Part shown: positions 32,930-41,880 of the stretch, in pieces
How the letters are laid out: every line of letters starts with the position of its first letter
How positions within the stretch are numbered: position 1 is the stretch's first letter
Assembly (NCBI GenBank): GCA_024642565.1
Contig: JAHEAV010000001.1
Location: 124,001-188,000, forward strand
Reading direction: 5' to 3'
Length of the DNA stretch: 64,000 nt
Origin: Erythrobacter sp.
Lineage (GTDB): Bacteria; Pseudomonadota; Alphaproteobacteria; Sphingomonadales; Sphingomonadaceae
The notes under the pieces: model-generated
Told to the model about the DNA's origin: nothing
What the model saw: the letters and a program-made list of their open reading frames with translations, nothing else
Databases searched by the model: none
Made by a program: the position numbers and the translations under genes

Positions 32930-32957
32930 AGATAGCACACCTAAAGCGTCTTTCAAG
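32930..32957 (-). promoter_or_regulatory. Candidate lemA promoter (CTTGAA-N16-CTATCT)
   Basis: On the minus strand CTTGAA (32957-32952) and CTATCT (32935-32930) are 16 bp apart. A leader of about 45 nt would carry AAGGGG before the lemA start. Confidence 0.45.
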
Positions 32958-33034
32958 AGGCCCCGGGACGCTTGGCTTCGCTGTGAAATGCTGGCAAGAT
33001 CTTGGTTCGTTTGATCAAGCATGGGAGCGGGGTA

Positions 33035-33454
33035 ATGCTGCAGGAATTCAAGAATTTTATCGCCAAGGGCAATGTGCTTGATCTGGCGGTTGCGGTAATC
33101 ATTGCCGGGGCATTCGGGACAATTGTTACCTCGCTCACGGCAGATCTGATTATGCCGCTGGTCGGCTGGGCTTTTGGCGGAGCCGATTTCTCAAACTATT
33201 TCATTCTGTTGGGCACGCCTGCCGGATATGAAGGTTCCACCACAGACTATGCCGCGCTGAAAGAAGCCGGCGCAGCGATGATCGGTTACGGGGCCTTTAT
33301 TACCGCAGTGATCAATTTCGTCATCCTGGCCTTCATCATTTTCCTGATGGTACGATACGCCAACACGATGATGCCGAAAGAACCCGAAGCGCCCGCCGCA
33401 GGTCCGACCGAGGTCGAACTGCTGGCCGAAATCCGCGATGCGCTGAAGAAATAG
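33035..33454 (+). CDS. mscL: Large-conductance mechanosensitive channel MscL
   Basis: MscL forms a pentameric pore that opens on hypo-osmotic shock. From 33035 (MLQEFKNFIAKGNVLDLAVAVIIAGAFG), after GAGCGGGG, it has 139 residues, the normal size. TM1 covers about 14-40 and TM2 about 80-105 (GAFITAVINFVILAFIIFLMV), with an acidic C-terminal bundle (LLAEIRDALKK). An upstream in-frame ATG at 33002 would give an unconserved extension. It is divergent from lemA and directly precedes ssrA. Confidence 0.96.
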   Translation: MLQEFKNFIAKGNVLDLAVAVIIAGAFGTIVTSLTADLIMPLVGWAFGGADFSNYFILLGTPAGYEGSTTDYAALKEAGAAMIGYGAFITAVINFVILAFIIFLMVRYANTMMPKEPEAPAAGPTEVELLAEIRDALKK

Positions 33455-33473
33455 GGCGCCGCGCCGCCGGTCA

Positions 33474-33501
33474 CTTCACATTAAGCTGGTATGCCCTATA
33501 T
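33474..33501 (+). promoter_or_regulatory. Candidate ssrA promoter
   Basis: CTTCAC (33474-33479) and CTATAT (33496-33501) are 16 bp apart. The -10 lies in a perfect 16-bp palindrome TGCCCTATATAGGGCA (33492-33507). Transcription would begin about 33508, at the first base pair of the acceptor piece. Confidence 0.5.
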
Positions 33502-33508
33502 AGGGCAG

Positions 33509-33850
33509 GCCGGTTTCGACCGGAGATGGCGATGAATTGCGATGTGCAATAGTCACAGCGGACCCGGGGGCAGTACCCGGCGGCTCCACCAAAACCCCTG
33601 ATTTGTCAGGGATTTCTGACGGGGCCGAACCAGGATCGACGTGTGATCAAAGACATTGTTTTTGCTCGGGCTGAGTAACCCGTAAAACTGTTCACAACAC
33701 ATAAGTGCAAACGATAACGACGCACTCGCAATCGCTGCGTAATGTGACGGCTTAACGGCCTGAATTTACAAAGCTAAAGCGCGGTTGGACCGACCGGGCA
33801 ACAGAACGGATTCCAGCGGTTTGGGGAGCACCGGGCAACAGAAGCTCCCT
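33509..33850 (+). ncRNA. ssrA: Transfer-messenger RNA, circularly permuted two-piece form
   Basis: The gene order is permuted as in other Alphaproteobacteria. The acceptor piece comes first and ends with the T-arm-like GGCAGTACCCGGCGGCTCCACCA region at 33570-33591, including the CCA end. After a short intervening loop with a small hairpin (33594-33620), the coding piece starts at GGGGCCGAAC (33621). The resume codon is GCA at 33707, and the tag frame 33707-33742 reads ANDNDALAIAA then TAA. The hydrophobic tail ending in Ala-Ala suits ClpXP-type proteolysis. The 5' and 3' borders are estimated to within about 10 nt. Confidence 0.93.
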
Positions 33851-33864
33851 ACTTAACGGACGTT

Positions 33865-34110
33865 CTAGTTGATGGCGGCAATTTTTTCCGACTGTTCCTG
33901 CTGTTCGTATTTGATGCAATCGATCACCTTCGCGCCGGCCATGAACACCGCGCCAGTGCAGGCAAGAAACAGCAATTTTCCGCCAAATCCGGGATATTGG
34001 GTCAGATAGACGCTGCCACGCTCCACCGCGCCCAGCGCCAGGGCATAGATGATCAGATAGGCTTCCCATTTCGTTTTAATAACGAACAGCCTTTTGATCT
34101 TGCCCAGCAT
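33865..34110 (-). CDS. Small membrane protein of unknown function
   Basis: From the ATG at 34110, six bases after GAAGGG, the protein has 81 residues: a basic N-terminus (MLGKIKRLFVIKTKWEAYLII), a first hydrophobic segment around 17-30, a loop VERGSVYLTQYPGFG, a second membrane segment KLLFLACTGAVFMAGA, and a charged tail. The ATG at 34116 abuts the ribosome site and is less likely. I do not recognise the family. It converges on ssrA. Confidence 0.72.
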   Translation of the reverse strand: MLGKIKRLFVIKTKWEAYLIIYALALGAVERGSVYLTQYPGFGGKLLFLACTGAVFMAGAKVIDCIKYEQQEQSEKIAAIN

Positions 34111-34144
34111 ATTCATCCCTTCGTTAACGAATCAAGCAGCAAAC

Positions 34145-34173
34145 ATCATGCCAGACGAGGCAAACTGCGCAAG
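34145..34173 (-). promoter_or_regulatory. Candidate promoter of the 81-residue membrane protein
   Basis: On the minus strand CTTGCG (34173-34168) and CATGAT (34150-34145) are 17 bp apart, about 35 bp before the start codon. Confidence 0.4.
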
Positions 34174-34215
34174 GCGAAGGTTAACCCCCTGTCCCATTGT
34201 AAGGCAGGTCGACGG

Positions 34216-35463
34216 TCAGGTAAGAATTGCCAGATCCAGTTCTTCGAGCAGGGCCGCGCGCGCGGAAACAACCCGCCGTGCCAGCGCTTCATCGCCAATG
34301 TCGCGGGTGTGGATTTCTTCCGGCCAATGGGCGGCAATGACCCGTTCCATCCGTTCGGCCTTGGTTTCGCTCAGGATAAAACGCGGATCGATCGTTGCCG
34401 GATCGGCGACAACGCGCAGCCGCAGGCAGGCCGGGCCGCCGCCATTCGCCATGGATTGGCGCACATCAACGGGGATCACGCGCCGGATCGGACCATTGCC
34501 TGCCAGCATGGTTTCGAGCCAGTTTCGCACGGCGCTGCTTTCCCAGCTTTCAAGGGGAACGACCAGGGCCATCTCCCCATCCGGCAACGACAGAAGCTGT
34601 GCGTTGAACAGGTAAGTACGGATTGCCTGGTCCAGACTGACCGCACTGGAGGGAACTTCTACCACTTCCAGTTCCGGAAAAGCCGCACGAATTGTGGCGT
34701 AGGTTCCGCGCTGGTCGGCAAAGGCTTCGGCATGGGTGAACAGCACGCGTTCGTTGGCAACGGCAACCACATCATTGTGAAATGCGCCGGCGGCAATCGC
34801 GGCCGGGTTCTGTTCAACAAACAGGGCGCGCGCCGGATCGAGGCCGTGAAGCCGCGCAACAGCCCGGCTGGCCTGTTCGTGCTGGCGCGCAGGGAAGGGG
34901 CCGCCGCTTTTGCCATAAACGAATACCTCGACCCCGGCTGCGCCATGTCCGGCGCAAAACCGCATGTGGTTGGCCGCACCTTCATCACCGAAACTGCCGG
35001 GCACAGGCGGATGGATCGCAAAATGCGCCTCGTCGGCAAAGGCCACGCCCAATTGGTGCATTGTATCGGGCCATTCCATACCCCGGTGCGGCATGGTGAT
35101 GAGGTTGGCCGGCGTCAGGTGGCACCGGCCATCGGCTGTATCCGCCGCCGGGCTGACGGTTGCTGCATTGGCCGTCCACATCGAACTGGCAGACCAGGCT
35201 GCAGCAACAAGCCGGGAATCCATCGTATCGTCCGCCCCCATCGCGGCGAGCCATCCGGTGTTGGGGCGGGGCAAGGGCAACAGAAAGCCTTGCGCCAGCC
35301 CCAGGCCAAGGTTGGACCGCATCTTCTCCAACCCCTGCAAGGCTGCGGCCCGCGGGTAGGACACTTCGCCCGCATTCTTGGTGGCGGCGAGATTGCCAAG
35401 GCTGAGGCCTGCGTAATTATGGCTTGGGCCAACGATCCCGTCGAAATTGATTTCGCAAATCAT
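34216..35463 (-). CDS. astB: N-succinylarginine dihydrolase
   Basis: AstB converts N2-succinylarginine to N2-succinylornithine, ammonia and CO2 in arginine catabolism. The start at 35463 gives 415 residues, slightly shorter than the roughly 440-residue enterobacterial enzymes. The N-terminal INFDGIVGPSHNYAGLSLGN is diagnostic. FHNDVVAVANE and the C-terminal MANGGGPACLRLRVV, which holds the probable nucleophilic Cys, fit the amidinotransferase fold. A start three codons earlier (35472) is possible. It follows astA by 99 bp; astC, astD and astE are not in the window. Confidence 0.95.
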   Translation of the reverse strand: MICEINFDGIVGPSHNYAGLSLGNLAATKNAGEVSYPRAAALQGLEKMRSNLGLGLAQGFLLPLPRPNTGWLAAMGADDTMDSRLVAAAWSASSMWTANAATVSPAADTADGRCHLTPANLITMPHRGMEWPDTMHQLGVAFADEAHFAIHPPVPGSFGDEGAANHMRFCAGHGAAGVEVFVYGKSGGPFPARQHEQASRAVARLHGLDPARALFVEQNPAAIAAGAFHNDVVAVANERVLFTHAEAFADQRGTYATIRAAFPELEVVEVPSSAVSLDQAIRTYLFNAQLLSLPDGEMALVVPLESWESSAVRNWLETMLAGNGPIRRVIPVDVRQSMANGGGPACLRLRVVADPATIDPRFILSETKAERMERVIAAHWPEEIHTRDIGDEALARRVVSARAALLEELDLAILT

Positions 35464-35562
35464 AAAATACATCCAGATCCTGCAGGTGCCTGGGGCCGGA
35501 ATACATCGCCGCGCGTGGGCAGGCCCGGCCAGGCGTAAATACCGTATTTGGCGAATAGGGTA

Positions 35563-36585
35563 CTAGCGCGCCACACTCCACACACTGTCGCCAGGTTTAA
35601 CATCGAGGACATCCGCCGCACGCGCGTCGATTGCCATGGTCCCATCCTCCAGAAATTCGCGTGCGCCATAGCAGGCGCGAAAACTGGCGAGCTGGCCAGT
35701 GGCGACAATCGCCCTTTCGCCTTTTTCCAGGTCTGTCGAAGTCAGCTGCGCCGACACGGCTTCGCGAACACTCTTCACCTGATCGGTTCGTGTGGTCATG
35801 GTCGGGCCGCCATCGAAAATATCGACATAGCCTTCCGCCGCAAAGCCTTCATTCTCGAGCATCCGCATTGCCGCACGGCCGGTGGGGTGGGGCAGACCGA
35901 TCACGCTCCGCGCGCTTTCCTGCAGCATGGCGATATAGACCGGGTGTTTGGGCATCAGATCGGCGATAAACTGATTGCCGTTGATCGCGTTGAAGTAATC
36001 GGCTTCCTGGAATGTCATACCAAAGAAACGGCCTGCGACACCGTCCCAGAATGGCGATCCGCCGCGGTCGTCGATAATGCCGCGCAATTCGGCCAGCAAC
36101 CGGTCGGCGAAACGCGCGCGGTGCATGGCAATGAACAGATAACGGCTTCGCGCCAGCAACAGGCCCAGACCGCCAGCCCGTTCATTGGGATGCAGGAACA
36201 GGCCGCCAACCTCGCTCGACCCTTCCAGATCGGTGGTCAGACTGAGCATTTCGGCGCGCACGGTGCGGTCCAATTCTTGGGAATGCTGGGTCAGCGTGGT
36301 CATCCGGTAGGAATAAAACGGCCATTGTTGCCCGACTTGCGTAAACAGCTGGCAGGTTCCGCGCACATCGCCATTGGCGGAATTTTCCAGCACCAGCACG
36401 AACTGTTCGTCGGCCACTTCGTCCCCTTCGCGGGCAAAAGCCGTTGTGGCCCGGTCCAGCTTCGCGCCCAGCGCCTTGCGGTCGGGCGGCAGATTGGTGA
36501 AGCCGCCGCCGGTAAGTTTGGCCATTTCATATAGCGGCTCAAGATCGGCGGGGCGCGCAGCGCGCAAGCGAAAGGTCAAAGACAT
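35563..36585 (-). CDS. astA: Arginine N-succinyltransferase
   Basis: AstA moves succinyl from succinyl-CoA to the alpha-amino group of arginine, the first step of the AST pathway. From MSLTFRLRAARPADLEPLYE at 36585 it has 340 residues, the usual size. GGLFLHPNERAGGLGLLLARSRYLF corresponds to the acyl-CoA binding loop, and DGVAGRFFGMTFQEADYFNA is strongly conserved in AstA. The start lies inside the end of the M20 gene (10-bp overlap), so the two are co-translated. A longer open frame from 36639 is an out-of-frame extension. Confidence 0.95.
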   Translation of the reverse strand: MSLTFRLRAARPADLEPLYEMAKLTGGGFTNLPPDRKALGAKLDRATTAFAREGDEVADEQFVLVLENSANGDVRGTCQLFTQVGQQWPFYSYRMTTLTQHSQELDRTVRAEMLSLTTDLEGSSEVGGLFLHPNERAGGLGLLLARSRYLFIAMHRARFADRLLAELRGIIDDRGGSPFWDGVAGRFFGMTFQEADYFNAINGNQFIADLMPKHPVYIAMLQESARSVIGLPHPTGRAAMRMLENEGFAAEGYVDIFDGGPTMTTRTDQVKSVREAVSAQLTSTDLEKGERAIVATGQLASFRACYGAREFLEDGTMAIDARAADVLDVKPGDSVWSVAR

Positions 36586-37787
36586 TCTCCGGAAGCGAGG
36601 CGATGGAGGACCAGAGCGGATAGCGCGGCCCGTTCCCAAAGCGAAGGGACAATTAGAAATTCATCGGAAGAATGGATCGCGCCGCCGCGTACGCCCATAG
36701 TGTCGACAACCGGTACACCGCAGGCGGCGATATTATTGCCATCGCAGACACCGCCGGTTGCCTGCCAGCCGATGTCCTGACCCAGCTCGGCGCCGCAGGT
36801 TCGCACCAGATCGAACAGTTTCTGAGCCTGCCGGTCAACCGGCTTCGGAGGGCGGGTTACGCCGCCATGCAAGTGAACGAAGACTTCATGCGTCTGCCGC
36901 ACTTCCCCCATCAGCGCCTGCAGTGCCTGTTCGAAGCGTTCGCCAGCGCTGGGTTCTTTGGGGCGGATATTGAACCGCAGCACCGCATTGTCGGGCACGA
37001 CATTATTGGCAGCCCCCCCTTCGATCTTTGCCGGATTAACCGGGCAATCGGGGGTTTCGATGGCTTTCAGGCCCACCGCCAGCGCGGCCGCCGCAACCAG
37101 GGCATTGCGCCCATCCTGCGGATTGCGCCCGGCATGGGCGGATCGGCCTTTCACGATCAGCGAATAATTCCCCGTTCCGCCGCGCGCATGGGCCAGGGTT
37201 CCGTCCGGCAAGGCAGAGGGTTCATAGGTTAGGGCAGCATATTTACCCTGGGCCAATTTCTCGATCAGGGGAGCTGAGGATAGTGAACCGGTTTCTTCGT
37301 CCGAATTGATCAGCACATCATAGCCGATGCGGTCCCCGCCTTCGCCTTTTTCCAGCGCCAGCAAGGCGTGAAGCATGACCGAAATCCCACCTTTCATATC
37401 CGCAAGTCCAGGGCCGCCCAAAGTCTGGTCGTCGATCCAATGCTGGTGCTGAAACGGATGATCTTCCGGAAAGACTGTGTCCATATGCCCGGTCAGCAGC
37501 AAACGGCGGCTGGCATCGGGGCGCACCTGCAGCAACAGGTGTTTGCCGTGTTGTCTGGCAAATTCCTCACCATCGGCACCTATCGCCGTGACTGGTGCCC
37601 CTTCGTGCAAGGTTACTTCGCCCGGTAATTCCGCAAAGGCATCCGCCAATGCCGAAGCCTGCAGATCCAGACCGGCCAGATTGGCGGTGCCGGTGTTGAT
37701 TGCGCTCCACGCCTGAACTTGCGTCAGCATGGCAGCCTGGTCGATCCCGCTGGTCAGAGTGCGTGTATGTGTGGTCGATTGTTGCAT
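36576..37787 (-). CDS. M20-family metallo-hydrolase
   Basis: The 403-residue protein belongs to the M20 peptidase/deacylase group (ArgE, DapE, carboxypeptidase G2). Ligand residues seen are His and Asp in LLTGHMDTVFP, Asp in GPGLADMKGGISV, the catalytic Glu pair in LINSDEETGSLSS, and a lid-domain His in GRSAHAGRNPQDGRN. It starts the transcription unit with astA and astB. Since the normal last enzyme, AstE, is not seen, it may remove the succinyl group or release arginine from a peptide or acyl derivative; both are inferences from context. Confidence 0.87.
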   Translation of the reverse strand: MQQSTTHTRTLTSGIDQAAMLTQVQAWSAINTGTANLAGLDLQASALADAFAELPGEVTLHEGAPVTAIGADGEEFARQHGKHLLLQVRPDASRRLLLTGHMDTVFPEDHPFQHQHWIDDQTLGGPGLADMKGGISVMLHALLALEKGEGGDRIGYDVLINSDEETGSLSSAPLIEKLAQGKYAALTYEPSALPDGTLAHARGGTGNYSLIVKGRSAHAGRNPQDGRNALVAAAALAVGLKAIETPDCPVNPAKIEGGAANNVVPDNAVLRFNIRPKEPSAGERFEQALQALMGEVRQTHEVFVHLHGGVTRPPKPVDRQAQKLFDLVRTCGAELGQDIGWQATGGVCDGNNIAACGVPVVDTMGVRGGAIHSSDEFLIVPSLWERAALSALVLHRLASGECL

Positions 37788-37963
37788 GAAAAGCAGCTCT
37801 ATACATGCGGAAGGGGATGGCCAACCCCGCCGCTGACGGCTTTATCCGCAAAGCCGTTGCAATCGGGCAAGCTGCAGGCCATAGGGCAATCATCCTCCCC
37901 CGGATAAATTGAGCAATTTGAATGGTGCGGCGCATTGGCCGCATGGCAATACGGGTAGGTTCC

Positions 37964-40072
37964 ATGAACAATTACGAAACGCGCGGCCAACTGCAGGTCG
38001 ACGGCGCTCTTGCCGGATTTGTCGAGCGCGAAGTGCTGGCGCCGCTGGGCCGCGATGCCGATGCCTTCTGGCAGGGCTTTGGCGCATTGTTGGCCGAATT
38101 CGCGCCCCGCAATCGCGAACTCCTGGCCAAACGCGATGATTTGCAGAAAGCAATCGACAGCTGGCACCGTGAATGGCGCGGTACGCCGCATGATCCTGCG
38201 GCCTACAAGGGCTTCCTGCGAACCATTGGCTATCTCGTGCCGGAACCGGCAGATTTTTTCATTGGCACAGAAAATGTCGATCCTGAAATTGCGACCATGG
38301 CCGGTCCGCAGCTGGTAGTGCCCATACTGAACGCGCGGTTCCTGCTCAACGCGGCCAACGCCCGCTGGGGCAGCCTTTACGACGCATTCTACGGCACAGA
38401 CACGCTGGACGCAGCTCAGGCAAAACCGGGCGGTTACGACGGGGAACGCGGGAAAGCCGTGATCGCCGCAGGGCGCGCATTTCTGGACGCAGCGCTGCCG
38501 CTGGAAGGGCAAAGCTGGACCGATATTACCGGCGATCACGATGGCAAGCTGATCGATGAAGGCCAATATGTCGGCAAGACGGATCGTGGTCTTTTATTCA
38601 AAAACAACGGCCTGCATATCGAAGTTATCTTCGATTCTACCAGTCCGATCGGTAAAGGCGATAAGGCAGGAATTGCCGACATCGTGCTTGAAAGCGCACT
38701 GACGACCATTTGCGATCTGGAAGATTCGGTGGCCGCTGTGGATGCGGAAGACAAGCTGCTGGCCTATCGGAACTGGCTTGGCCTTATCCGCGGCGATCTG
38801 GTGGAAAGTTTTGACAAGGGCGGCAAGACCCTGACTCGCAAGCTTGCCGCGGACAAGCCCGTGACAGCGGCCGATGGTACGATCCAGACCTTGCCGGGGC
38901 GCAGCCTGCTGTTCGTTCGCAATGTCGGGCATCTGATGACCAATCCGGCAATCCGCCTGCCCGATGGTTCGGACGTGCCCGAAGGGATCATGGACGCAGT
39001 TATTACCAGCGCAATCGGGGCGCATGATGTGCGCGGACTGGGCCGTTATTCGAACAGCCGCAAGGGCAGCATCTATATCGTGAAGCCAAAGATGCATGGA
39101 CCTGAAGAATGCAGCTTTACCAATGATCTGTTTAACGCGGTTGAGGATCTTCTTGAACTTCCACGCCACACAATCAAGGTTGGCGTAATGGACGAAGAAC
39201 GGCGGACAAGCGCCAATCTTGCCGCTTGTATTCATGCGGTCAGGGACCGGATCGTGTTCATCAACACCGGCTTTCTTGACCGGACGGGGGATGAAATACA
39301 CACCGCGATGCAGGCCGGCCCGATGATCCGCAAGGGTGCGATGAAAACCAGCACCTGGCTCACCGCGTATGAAGCGCGCAATGTCGGCATTGGCCTGCGC
39401 CACGGCCTTTCCGGCAAGGCGCAGATCGGCAAGGGAATGTGGGCCGCGCCCGATCTGATGGGCGCGATGATGCGGGAAAAAATCGGACATCTGAAGGCGG
39501 GTGCCAACACCGCCTGGGTGCCAAGCCCGACGGCCGCGACCCTGCACGCACTGCATTATCACAGCCTTGATGTCTTTGCGGTGCAAAAAGGCCTGGGCGA
39601 TGTCCCTAGCCTCGATCAGCTTCTTACAATTCCGCTGGCCGGCGGCATCAATTGGTCGGAAGACGAAGTTCGGGAAGAACTGGACAATAACGCGCAGGGC
39701 CTGCTGGGTTATGTCGTGCGCTGGATTGACCAGGGGGTCGGTTGCTCCAAGGTCCCTGACATTCACGATGTCGGCCTGATGGAAGACCGCGCAACCTTGC
39801 GGATTTCCAGCCAGCACATGGCCAATTGGTTGCTCCACGGTGTGTGCAGCGGCGAACAGGTGATGGAATCGCTGCGGCGCATGGCAGCCAAGGTCGATGC
39901 GCAGAACGCAGGCGATCCGGATTACGAACCCATGACCGGCAATTGGGAAGGCATAGCTTTTTCAGCAGCCTGCGATCTGGTGTTCCAAGGGATAGACCAG
40001 CCGAGTGGTTATACTGAGCCATTGCTGCACAAATGGCGATTGAAAAAGAAAGCTGCCCTGTTGAACAAGTAA
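37964..40072 (+). CDS. glcB: Malate synthase G
   Basis: GlcB condenses glyoxylate and acetyl-CoA to malate. From [20 protein letters not shown] at 37964 (after GGTAGG) it has 702 residues, near the usual 720. The TIM-barrel core shows [17 protein letters not shown] with acidic metal ligands, [23 protein letters not shown] in part, and [17 protein letters not shown], as well as the C-terminal catalytic-Asp region. The monomeric G form serves glycolate or acetate use. Isocitrate lyase is not in the window. The in-frame ATG at 37922 is unlikely. Confidence 0.97.
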   Translation: MNNYETRGQLQVDGALAGFVEREVLAPLGRDADAFWQGFGALLAEFAPRNRELLAKRDDLQKAIDSWHREWRGTPHDPAAYKGFLRTIGYLVPEPADFFIGTENVDPEIATMAGPQLVVPILNARFLLNAANARWGSLYDAFYGTDTLDAAQAKPGGYDGERGKAVIAAGRAFLDAALPLEGQSWTDITGDHDGKLIDEGQYVGKTDRGLLFKNNGLHIEVIFDSTSPIGKGDKAGIADIVLESALTTICDLEDSVAAVDAEDKLLAYRNWLGLIRGDLVESFDKGGKTLTRKLAADKPVTAADGTIQTLPGRSLLFVRNVGHLMTNPAIRLPDGSDVPEGIMDAVITSAIGAHDVRGLGRYSNSRKGSIYIVKPKMHGPEECSFTNDLFNAVEDLLELPRHTIKVGVMDEERRTSANLAACIHAVRDRIVFINTGFLDRTGDEIHTAMQAGPMIRKGAMKTSTWLTAYEARNVGIGLRHGLSGKAQIGKGMWAAPDLMGAMMREKIGHLKAGANTAWVPSPTAATLHALHYHSLDVFAVQKGLGDVPSLDQLLTIPLAGGINWSEDEVREELDNNAQGLLGYVVRWIDQGVGCSKVPDIHDVGLMEDRATLRISSQHMANWLLHGVCSGEQVMESLRRMAAKVDAQNAGDPDYEPMTGNWEGIAFSAACDLVFQGIDQPSGYTEPLLHKWRLKKKAALLNK

Positions 40073-40090
40073 ATAGCTCTCCTGATGTAT

Positions 40091-40121
40091 AGGGCGAATT
40101 CAATTTGCTTGAACTCGCCCT
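40091..40121. terminator. Hairpin after glcB
   Basis: AGGGCGA (40091-40097) pairs with TCGCCCT (40115-40121); after one mismatch TTCAA pairs with TTGAA around a 5-nt loop. It starts 18 bp after the glcB stop codon. No U-tract follows on the plus strand. Confidence 0.55.
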
Positions 40122-40184
40122 AAAAGCGGCTCTTAAGCCACTCGGGACTGGACTTGTTTCGAGTATTCTTGTTATTTATTGGCC

Positions 40185-41030
40185 ATGCAAACGGAAAAGA
40201 GCAATGTTCCTGCATATGTGATCAAAGCCGAAGACCTGATTGCGCTTAACTTTCTTCCGTCCGATCATCCCCATCCGCGTGAATTGGAATGGATCAACCG
40301 CGCGACAGATCAGAAGCTGCGGCCAACGTCTGTCGACATGCTTATGCGAACGCTTTTCCAAGGCGCGGTGTCGCCCAGCGTGGCCCGCCTGCACCAGTCA
40401 TCCGGGTTGCGGGCGTGTTTTCGAACGGATCAGGAGCGGGAACGTTTCGCCGCTGCATTTGCCGCTGCGCAGGCACAGGAAAGTGCCACCAGGGATCACC
40501 AGCTCATCGCGACGTTTGACGAACGTGATGTAGCCGAACGCACCATTCTTGAACTGAAAAGCGCTGGGGTGGCAACAGCGGCAATTCTCCTGCTTTGGCG
40601 GGTCAGCAAGTTTATCGACCCTGAAGTTTCCTGGACGAAAGGGCACAGCATCACCAACGTTTTTGGGGCCACCGCGGGTGGTGGTATCGCCGGGGCGGTG
40701 CTGGGGGTGGCAGTTCTGTCGATTCCCGGATTCGGTCAAGTCGCGGCGGCGGGCGCCGTTGCGGCTTCGGCCTATTCCTCCATCGCTGCGGTTGGCGGCG
40801 TGATCGGCGCCACCGGCGCGGCCCTTGCGCGGATGCTCACCGATTTTGATGTCGATGGCCGTGAAGCGGCGCAATTCGAAGAAAATGTCCAGCGCGGCAA
40901 GGTTTTCGTGTCCATCGATATCCATACGGCCGGGGTGGATCGGAACATCATTGGCACGATCATCACCTCAGGTGGGGGTAAAATCGTGGCCGCCGCCAAG
41001 CCCAAGCCCAAGCCCAAGCCCAAGCCCTAA
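40185..41030 (+). CDS. Glycine-rich protein with Lys-Pro tail, unknown function
   Basis: From ATG 40185 the protein has 281 residues. An N-terminal domain (about 1-100) has no match I know. The middle begins with QLIATFDERDVAERTILELKSAGVATAAILLLW, reminiscent of the YflT/general-stress-protein-17M fold, followed by a Gly/Ala-rich hydrophobic stretch (about 160-210) that looks like a glycine zipper or two close membrane hairpins, and FEENVQRGKVFVSIDI. The tail is KPKPKPKPKPKP. No Shine-Dalgarno precedes the ATG; a TTG at 40179 is an alternative start. Confidence 0.72.
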   Translation: MQTEKSNVPAYVIKAEDLIALNFLPSDHPHPRELEWINRATDQKLRPTSVDMLMRTLFQGAVSPSVARLHQSSGLRACFRTDQERERFAAAFAAAQAQESATRDHQLIATFDERDVAERTILELKSAGVATAAILLLWRVSKFIDPEVSWTKGHSITNVFGATAGGGIAGAVLGVAVLSIPGFGQVAAAGAVAASAYSSIAAVGGVIGATGAALARMLTDFDVDGREAAQFEENVQRGKVFVSIDIHTAGVDRNIIGTIITSGGGKIVAAAKPKPKPKPKP

Positions 41031-41046
41031 CCTGGATTTCCTGACT

Positions 41047-41880
41047 TCAGGACAATTCGCGGGCCACAGCCACGAATTCTGCCACATCCAGTGTTTCGGC
41101 CCGCCGCTGCGGATCGATCTTCAACCGGTCCAAAGCCGCCAATGCGCCAGGCAATCCTTTCAAGCTCTGGCGCAGCATTTTGCGGCGCTGTCCGAAGGCG
41201 GCTTCTGTCACACGCTCCAGCATGGGGGCCGACACGCCTTCGGGCATGGACGATGGCTCGACATGGACAATCGCGCTCATCACTTTGGGCGGCGGGGTAA
41301 AGGCGCTGCGATGGACTTTCAGTGCCAGTTTCGCTGTGCTGCGCCACTGGGCAAGAACGGCGAGGCGGCCATAGGCCGAATTGCCGGGTGTGGCGGCGAT
41401 TCGCTGGGCCACTTCCTGCTGGAACATCAGCGTTAGCGAGGTCCACTGCGGCGGCCAGTCATTTTCGTGGCCTTTGGGGCCGCTGAGCCAGCGCACGAAC
41501 AGGGCTGTGCCGACATTGTATGGCAAATTGGACAGTACGGCGAAGGGTTCACCCATCACAGCGTAGTGATCCAGTTTCAGCGCGTCCCCTTCGATAATGC
41601 GCAACTGGCCGGGAAATGCATCGGCCAGTTCGGCCAGTGCGGGCAGGCAGCGACGGTCCATCTCGATTGCCGTCACGCGCGCACCAGCCCGGAGCAAGGC
41701 ACGGGTCAGGCCGCCGGGGCCGGGGCCGACCTCCAGCACCGCCTTGCCCGCCAGATCACCCGGAATCGCGGCGATACGGGCCAGCAATTGTTCGTCGAAC
41801 AGGAAATTCTGCCCCAGCGCCTTGGATGCGCTGAGCCCATGCCGGGCGATGACTTCGCGAAGTGGTGGTAACTCTAGCAA
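41047..41880 (-). CDS. rsmA: 16S rRNA (adenine1518/1519-N6)-dimethyltransferase
   Basis: RsmA (KsgA) dimethylates two adjacent adenines near the 3' end of 16S rRNA late in 30S assembly. A TTG at 41880, overlapping the pdxA stop by 7 bp, gives 277 residues beginning [20 protein letters not shown]. Seen are GQNFLFDEQ, motif [17 protein letters not shown] and catalytic motif IV NLPYN. An ATG at 41925 would add 15 residues read out of pdxA. The lptD-surA-pdxA-rsmA order is the classical proteobacterial one. Confidence 0.95.
   Translation of the reverse strand: MLELPPLREVIARHGLSASKALGQNFLFDEQLLARIAAIPGDLAGKAVLEVGPGPGGLTRALLRAGARVTAIEMDRRCLPALAELADAFPGQLRIIEGDALKLDHYAVMGEPFAVLSNLPYNVGTALFVRWLSGPKGHENDWPPQWTSLTLMFQQEVAQRIAATPGNSAYGRLAVLAQWRSTAKLALKVHRSAFTPPPKVMSAIVHVEPSSMPEGVSAPMLERVTEAAFGQRRKMLRQSLKGLPGALAALDRLKIDPQRRAETLDVAEFVAVARELS

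Noticed and set aside
33997-35538. 513-codon plus-strand open frame opposite astB
   Set aside because: AstB on the other strand has diagnostic motifs; this frame has none.
40979-41030. Tandem hexamer tract (CCCAAG) as a CRISPR-like or mobile repeat
   Set aside because: It is in frame, encodes the Lys-Pro tail of a protein and has no spacers.
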